This document shows positions 60,533 to 64,000 of a stretch of DNA of 64,000 nucleotides, piece after piece. A model generated the notes under the pieces. That model had not been told where the DNA came from. It searched no databases and saw nothing but the letters and a program-made list of their open reading frames with translations. The translations under genes were made by a program, and so were the position numbers. Within the stretch, counting starts at the first letter, position 1; each line of letters begins with the position of its first letter. Source of the stretch: Erpobdella octoculata (taxonomy: Eukaryota > Annelida > Clitellata > Hirudinida > Erpobdellidae); assembly GCA_963978895.1 (NCBI GenBank), contig OZ022243.1:16977289-17041288 (forward strand), given 5' to 3'.

Positions 60533-62283
60533 GTTTGATTGTATTATAGAAATTATTTTTAGCAACAGTTGTAATTTGAATCATAGAGTATATTTGTAAA
60601 AAAAAGTCACAGTAAATAAGGGCAAATGTCCACTCTGACTCCTGCATTTTTTTTAATTAATGCACCATAACTAGTCCCTTCTTTTTTCATGTTTTTCATG
60701 AGTAACAACAAATGTTGCAACTGAGATATCATTTAAAAATTGATTTTTTAATATAGAACTAGCCTGGTTTTAGAGGCGTTTCTCTTGCTATCTATTTCAT
60801 CCCTCGGTTTCTCTATATTTTGTTCCTCTCCCTCGTTTACTTTTTTTGGAGGAAGAGTGGTGGTATTTGGCCTGCCCGCCCTGGGTGACTGCAACCTATG
60901 CTACAGACAGACAGTTTATTTAAGCCTTAGACAAAATGCATAAGTTGAAAGAAATATAGAAATAATAATGATTATGATAATTATAATAATTAATGAATAC
61001 AAATAAATAAAACTTCTTATTAATAGAAAGCTAGAGTCTAAGTTAAAGGAATTTAAAAACACTGGGTAAACGTAAAATAGCTTTTGTTATTTTGGAGCAG
61101 GTTTGTTAAAAATTGCATAAAACCCTATTTAAATTAAAGTTGAATTTTTTATGCAATAACCATTTATGTTTTTACATAAATGTACACTGTTGGCCTAAAT
61201 AGGTTTTTTGGCCATAAATTAAGAGCAAATTTTTTTAAACCTTTTTTTTCTATTTAAAAACTACCTTGGTACCAAATTTAATTCAAATTGGTCTACCAGT
61301 TTAGATTTGTATAAAAGCAAACCAACATAAATGCATACAGTCATTTATCCATTCATTTAAATGACTGTGTGTGTGCATGTGCATGTATATATGTCCTTTA
61401 TGCATTGCGACACCATTCATCCGATCACAATAACATTTTTGCACAACCTTAAGAGTCAATAGATAAAGTTTTTGTGAAAAAATTGAAATCGGTCACAGAA
61501 TGAGTGGGATAGCGAGCGGAAACAGGAACTAGGGAAAGAAAGGGAACGGAAAAGCACAAGAGTAAGAGGGAAAGCTACCAGGAACGGGAGAGCAAGCAGG
61601 AAAGCGACCAGTAATTGGAGAGCAAGCAGGGAGGAAATTGGAGTGAGATAGAAAAACCTCTAAAAACCTTGGGCAACACCGGATACCTCACTAGTATTTA
61701 TTTATAGATTATTAATTGCATAATCTATAATGCTGTAAAGCTTTACTTAGTTTTATTAAGTGAATTATTCTGGATGGTGTAAACTCTTTCTAGACTATGA
61801 CGAGAATAGAAATAGTACACTATTGAAGTTATACATAAAAGCAAATTATTAGTTTTTTCTGCTGCTTTGTTATTAGCATAGGCTGGTGTGATAATTGATG
61901 TCATTAAGTAATTAATTTTTAGACTATCGGATGCCGACCAATAGCAAGTCTAGATCATTTCCAAGTTGATTTGCTTGGATCGGCTGATCTGGTGGAGGAA
62001 GTTCAGACTGGTGACAGCAAACTTGTCAAGGTAAAGTAGATGAATGCATCAATAAAACTATTTTAAATTGTGGATTGCCAAGAACTTATAAAAGTAATTT
62101 TCTCATGTTTCAATTTTTATGCTAAAATCAATAAGATAAATTGTTGTTGCAGGTCAGTGGTATTCATAACGTTGGAAAAACTGTGACGGTTTTGGTGAGG
62201 GGTTCCAATAAGCTGGTTCTTGAAGAAGCAGAGAGATCTATTCATGATGCCCTATGTGTCATAAGATGTCTTGTCAAGAAAAG
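58685..62283 (+). CDS. CCT4: T-complex protein 1 subunit delta (CCT4), exons 1-11, 3' end outside window
   Basis: Exons: 58685-58769, 58861-58913, 59063-59152, 59235-59343, 59452-59594, 59658-59779, 59861-59996, 60132-60271, 60436-60532, 61923-62030, 62153-62283. All join in frame (404 codons plus 2 nt), out of about 540 for the family. CCT4 is one of eight subunits of the cytosolic chaperonin that folds actin, tubulin and other proteins using ATP. Landmarks: start [43 protein letters not shown] and [16 protein letters not shown] (nucleotide binding), [14 protein letters not shown], the apical-domain [19 protein letters not shown] and [19 protein letters not shown], and [20 protein letters not shown]. 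No lesion is seen; the gene looks functional. The ATP-hydrolysis and C-terminal exons lie to the right. Confidence 0.96.
60763..61697 (-). mobile_element. Helitron-like element(s) in CCT4 intron 9
   Basis: The left edge has CTAGCCTGGTTTTAGAGGCG with C/T-rich words; the right edge, in the opposite sense, has GAAAAACCTCTAAAAACCTT..CACTAG with G/A-rich words (reverse complement of the 9265 family). Two partial elements in opposite orientation, or one element with inverted ends, are both possible. No gene inside. Intron 9 (1.39 kb) is far longer than its neighbours because of it. Confidence 0.5.
61923..62283 (+). CDS. CCT4: CCT4 exons 10-11
   Basis: Exon 10 encodes [20 protein letters not shown] and ends at AAG/GTAAAG; exon 11 encodes [20 protein letters not shown] through CVIRCLVKK and ends in phase 2 at a GTAATT donor. 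The next expected block (A-L-I-A-G-G-G-A, in the ATP-hydrolysis region) is not reached before the window ends. Confidence 0.94.
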
Positions 62284-62284
62284 G

Positions 62285-62291
<7 letters not shown>

Positions 62292-62337
<46 letters not shown>
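62292..62337. repeat. TA microsatellite
   Basis: About 46 bp of TA just after the CCT4 exon 11 donor. Confidence 0.85.
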
Positions 62338-62340
<3 letters not shown>

Positions 62341-62349
62341 GGATGTCAC

Positions 62350-62560
62350 AGGTACCCGAACCCGAGTTTGGTACTACCCGGTCTATTTCTGTTACCCGAA
62401 CTCGAACCCGAAAGTGTGAAAATTTGATACCCAAACCCGAAAATGTGAAAACTTGATACCCGAACCCAAAAATGTGAAAACTTGATACCCGAACTCGAAA
62501 ATGTGAAAACTTGATACCCGAACTCGAAAATTTATAAGCCTAATACCCGAACTCGGAGTT
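62350..62560 (+). repeat. ACCCGAA minisatellite
   Basis: A unit of about 29 bp (GATACCCGAACCCGAAAATG followed by TGAAAACTT) is repeated five to six times with variation, preceded by GGGATGTCACAGGTACCCGA. It gives short spurious frames. Confidence 0.7.
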
Positions 62561-62630
62561 GTGAACAAATAAATCTTTATAAAAGCTGTGTCTTAGAGAT
62601 TAATAAATTACAAGTTTTGTTGACGTAACA

Positions 62631-63262
62631 TATTATACTAATCGCGAGCGTAGAAGTTTTGTATTATCACCTTTGCGTAACAAATAACACAAATACGTTA
62701 TTTTATTAGTGATTGTGTAAACTAGACCACTAATCCGTTTGATTATAAGGCCGGACCGAGCCGCGAACGAACTAAAATAATTAAGCCTCCTTCGGTCGAA
62801 GAAATCGCGGATAGCCATGGCTCTAAACTTTTTACTTCAGTTATATAACCTTATATTTATTCATTCATATACTCAAAGTTTTTCTGATATAACAAAGACC
62901 CTATGTTATAAAGATAATCTTGCATAATCCTAAACTTTAACTGGCAAAGTCTATAAATGATCTATGCATCACAGTCATTTTATTGGCAAATGTGTAAGCT
63001 AGGACACTAATCCGCCTGATTACCCGACCGGACCGAGCCGCGAAAAAAATTATTAAATTACAATAATTTAAGAGGTAACGTATTATACTAATCGCAAGCC
63101 ATGCAAGTATTGTATTATCACCTTTGCGTAACAAATAACACAAATAGGTCATTTTATTGGTGAGTGTGTAAGCTAGACCACTAATCCGCCTGATTATCTG
63201 GCCGGACCGAGCCACGAACGAACTAAAATAATTAAGCCTCCTTCGGTCAAAGAAATCACATT
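62631..63262. repeat. Three copies of a ~180-bp repeat in CCT4 intron 11
   Basis: Full copies at about 62631-62813 and 63084-63262 share ATTATACTAATCGC, TTGTATTATCACCTTTGCGT, CTAGACCACTAATCCG, CCGGACCGAGCC and AATTAAGCCTCCTTCGGTC. A partial copy covers about 62978-63045 (CATTTTATTGGCAAATGTGT to CCGAGCCGCG). No coding potential. Confidence 0.75.
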
Positions 63263-63341
63263 ATTTGGAAAGCTAAAAAAATAACTTGTTAGAGTTTATT
63301 CAATACGTGTAATGTCCAATGGATGAATTGATCATCCCTAA

Positions 63342-63343
<2 letters not shown>

Positions 63344-63418
<75 letters not shown>
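63344..63418. repeat. TA microsatellite
   Basis: A tract of about 75 bp of TA. Another TA tract lies at 63947-63981, followed by TAAAGCTCGTGACGGTGTTT, a Helitron B 5' end cut by the window edge. Confidence 0.9.
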
Positions 63419-63420
<2 letters not shown>

Positions 63421-63537
63421 TAAAAGTCCTCTAGAGCGGTTGCTAAGAGCAACAAACCCTTTTTTGTATCTTGTCCATAGTAACTTGTTCCCTAAGAATA
63501 GACCGACAGACACGATATATATATATATATACATACA

Positions 63538-63943
63538 TAGGGGGCGAGGGGGCAAGCGCCCCTAATTGTAGAATAGTTAAAAATAATAAACAAATATAAA
63601 TTTTGTACATAATATTTAGTAATAAACTTATAAATACAATCCACATTAAATAAAAATAAATTTAGTAAAGAGTTAAGCGCTCAATCAATGTATATGCTCA
63701 TTTCAACCATAAACAGTGTTGGATTTCCATTTATAGCGCACCCATTTTACCATTATTAGGATTGTTAGGTAGTTAGCAAAACTAATGTATAATGATACAC
63801 GATTAAATTTTAAACAATACATTATTAACAATAGTATAATGACAATAGTATAATGTCAACAATTTTTCAGGAGGGGAACTTCTCTTGCCCCTATGGGCGG
63901 GCACTCATGGATGTGCCCCATTAATAAAATACCGGGTCCGCCC

Positions 63944-63946
<3 letters not shown>
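63538..63946. mobile_element. Probable non-autonomous hAT element
   Basis: The left end (TAGGGGGCGAGGGGGCAAGC) and right end (complement CAGGGGCGGACCCGG) are weakly inverted G-rich ends of the CAGGGGCGGA type. The interior is AT-rich. Target duplications are hidden by TA/CATA repeats on both sides. Confidence 0.4.
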
Positions 63947-63986
<40 letters not shown>

Positions 63987-64000
63987 TCGTGACGGTGTTT

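Noticed and set aside
62271..62456. A short open frame continuing from CCT4 exon 11.
   Set aside because: It runs into a TA microsatellite after a good GTAATT donor and does not match the conserved continuation of CCT4.

Overview
The window is a piece of AT-rich animal nuclear genome. Genes are split by GT-AG introns, and the space between exons is filled with non-LTR retrotransposons, Helitrons, hAT-type elements, foldback elements and very long microsatellites. The mix of LINE types and a (TTAGGG)-like repeat motif fit an invertebrate metazoan. I cannot name the phylum from the sequence alone.

Three host genes can be read exon by exon. (1) On the minus strand, about 5.9-5.07 kb, lies the N-terminal Nfu domain of an NFU1-like iron-sulfur scaffold protein; its C-terminal NifU domain was not found. 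(2) On the plus strand, 22.46-50.10 kb, lies a complete 10-exon gene for a HACD3-type 3-hydroxyacyl-CoA dehydratase (CS domain plus dehydratase domain, 393 codons in frame across all junctions). (3) On the plus strand, 58.685-62.283 kb, are the first 11 exons of CCT4 (chaperonin TCP-1 delta subunit), which runs off the right edge. The three have unrelated housekeeping roles (mitochondrial Fe-S assembly, very-long-chain fatty-acid elongation in the ER, cytosolic protein folding), and nothing suggests they are co-regulated.

Layout. 0-3.6 kb: a decayed LINE (LINE-A) split by a foldback element. 3.6-7.3 kb: NFU1-like exons and small palindromic elements. 7.3-9.7 kb: Helitron ends and a hAT-like element. 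9.8-13.4 kb: LINE-B on the minus strand with a small DNA transposon inside it. 13.5-22.4 kb: repeats, including 181 perfect CTGA units and a compound AATC array. 22.4-50.1 kb: the HACD3 gene, whose sixth and seventh introns (13.6 and 9.1 kb) hold a 1.6-kb palindrome, LINE-C, LINE-D, a second foldback element, Helitrons, a complete hAT element with perfect target duplications, a solo LTR, a Ty3/Gypsy remnant carrying LINE-E, and a 3.1-kb DNA transposon with an unusual zinc-finger/LGGFH protein. 50.5-57.8 kb: a cluster of Helitrons carrying a ~157-bp internal satellite. 58.7-64 kb: CCT4 with repeat-filled introns.

The most interesting material is in the mobile elements: the complete 3.1-kb TA-flanked element at 46.0-49.1 kb, the pair of foldback elements with 9-bp target duplications and minisatellite ends, and the Helitron family built from 157-bp repeats with a CTGA array near its 5' end.
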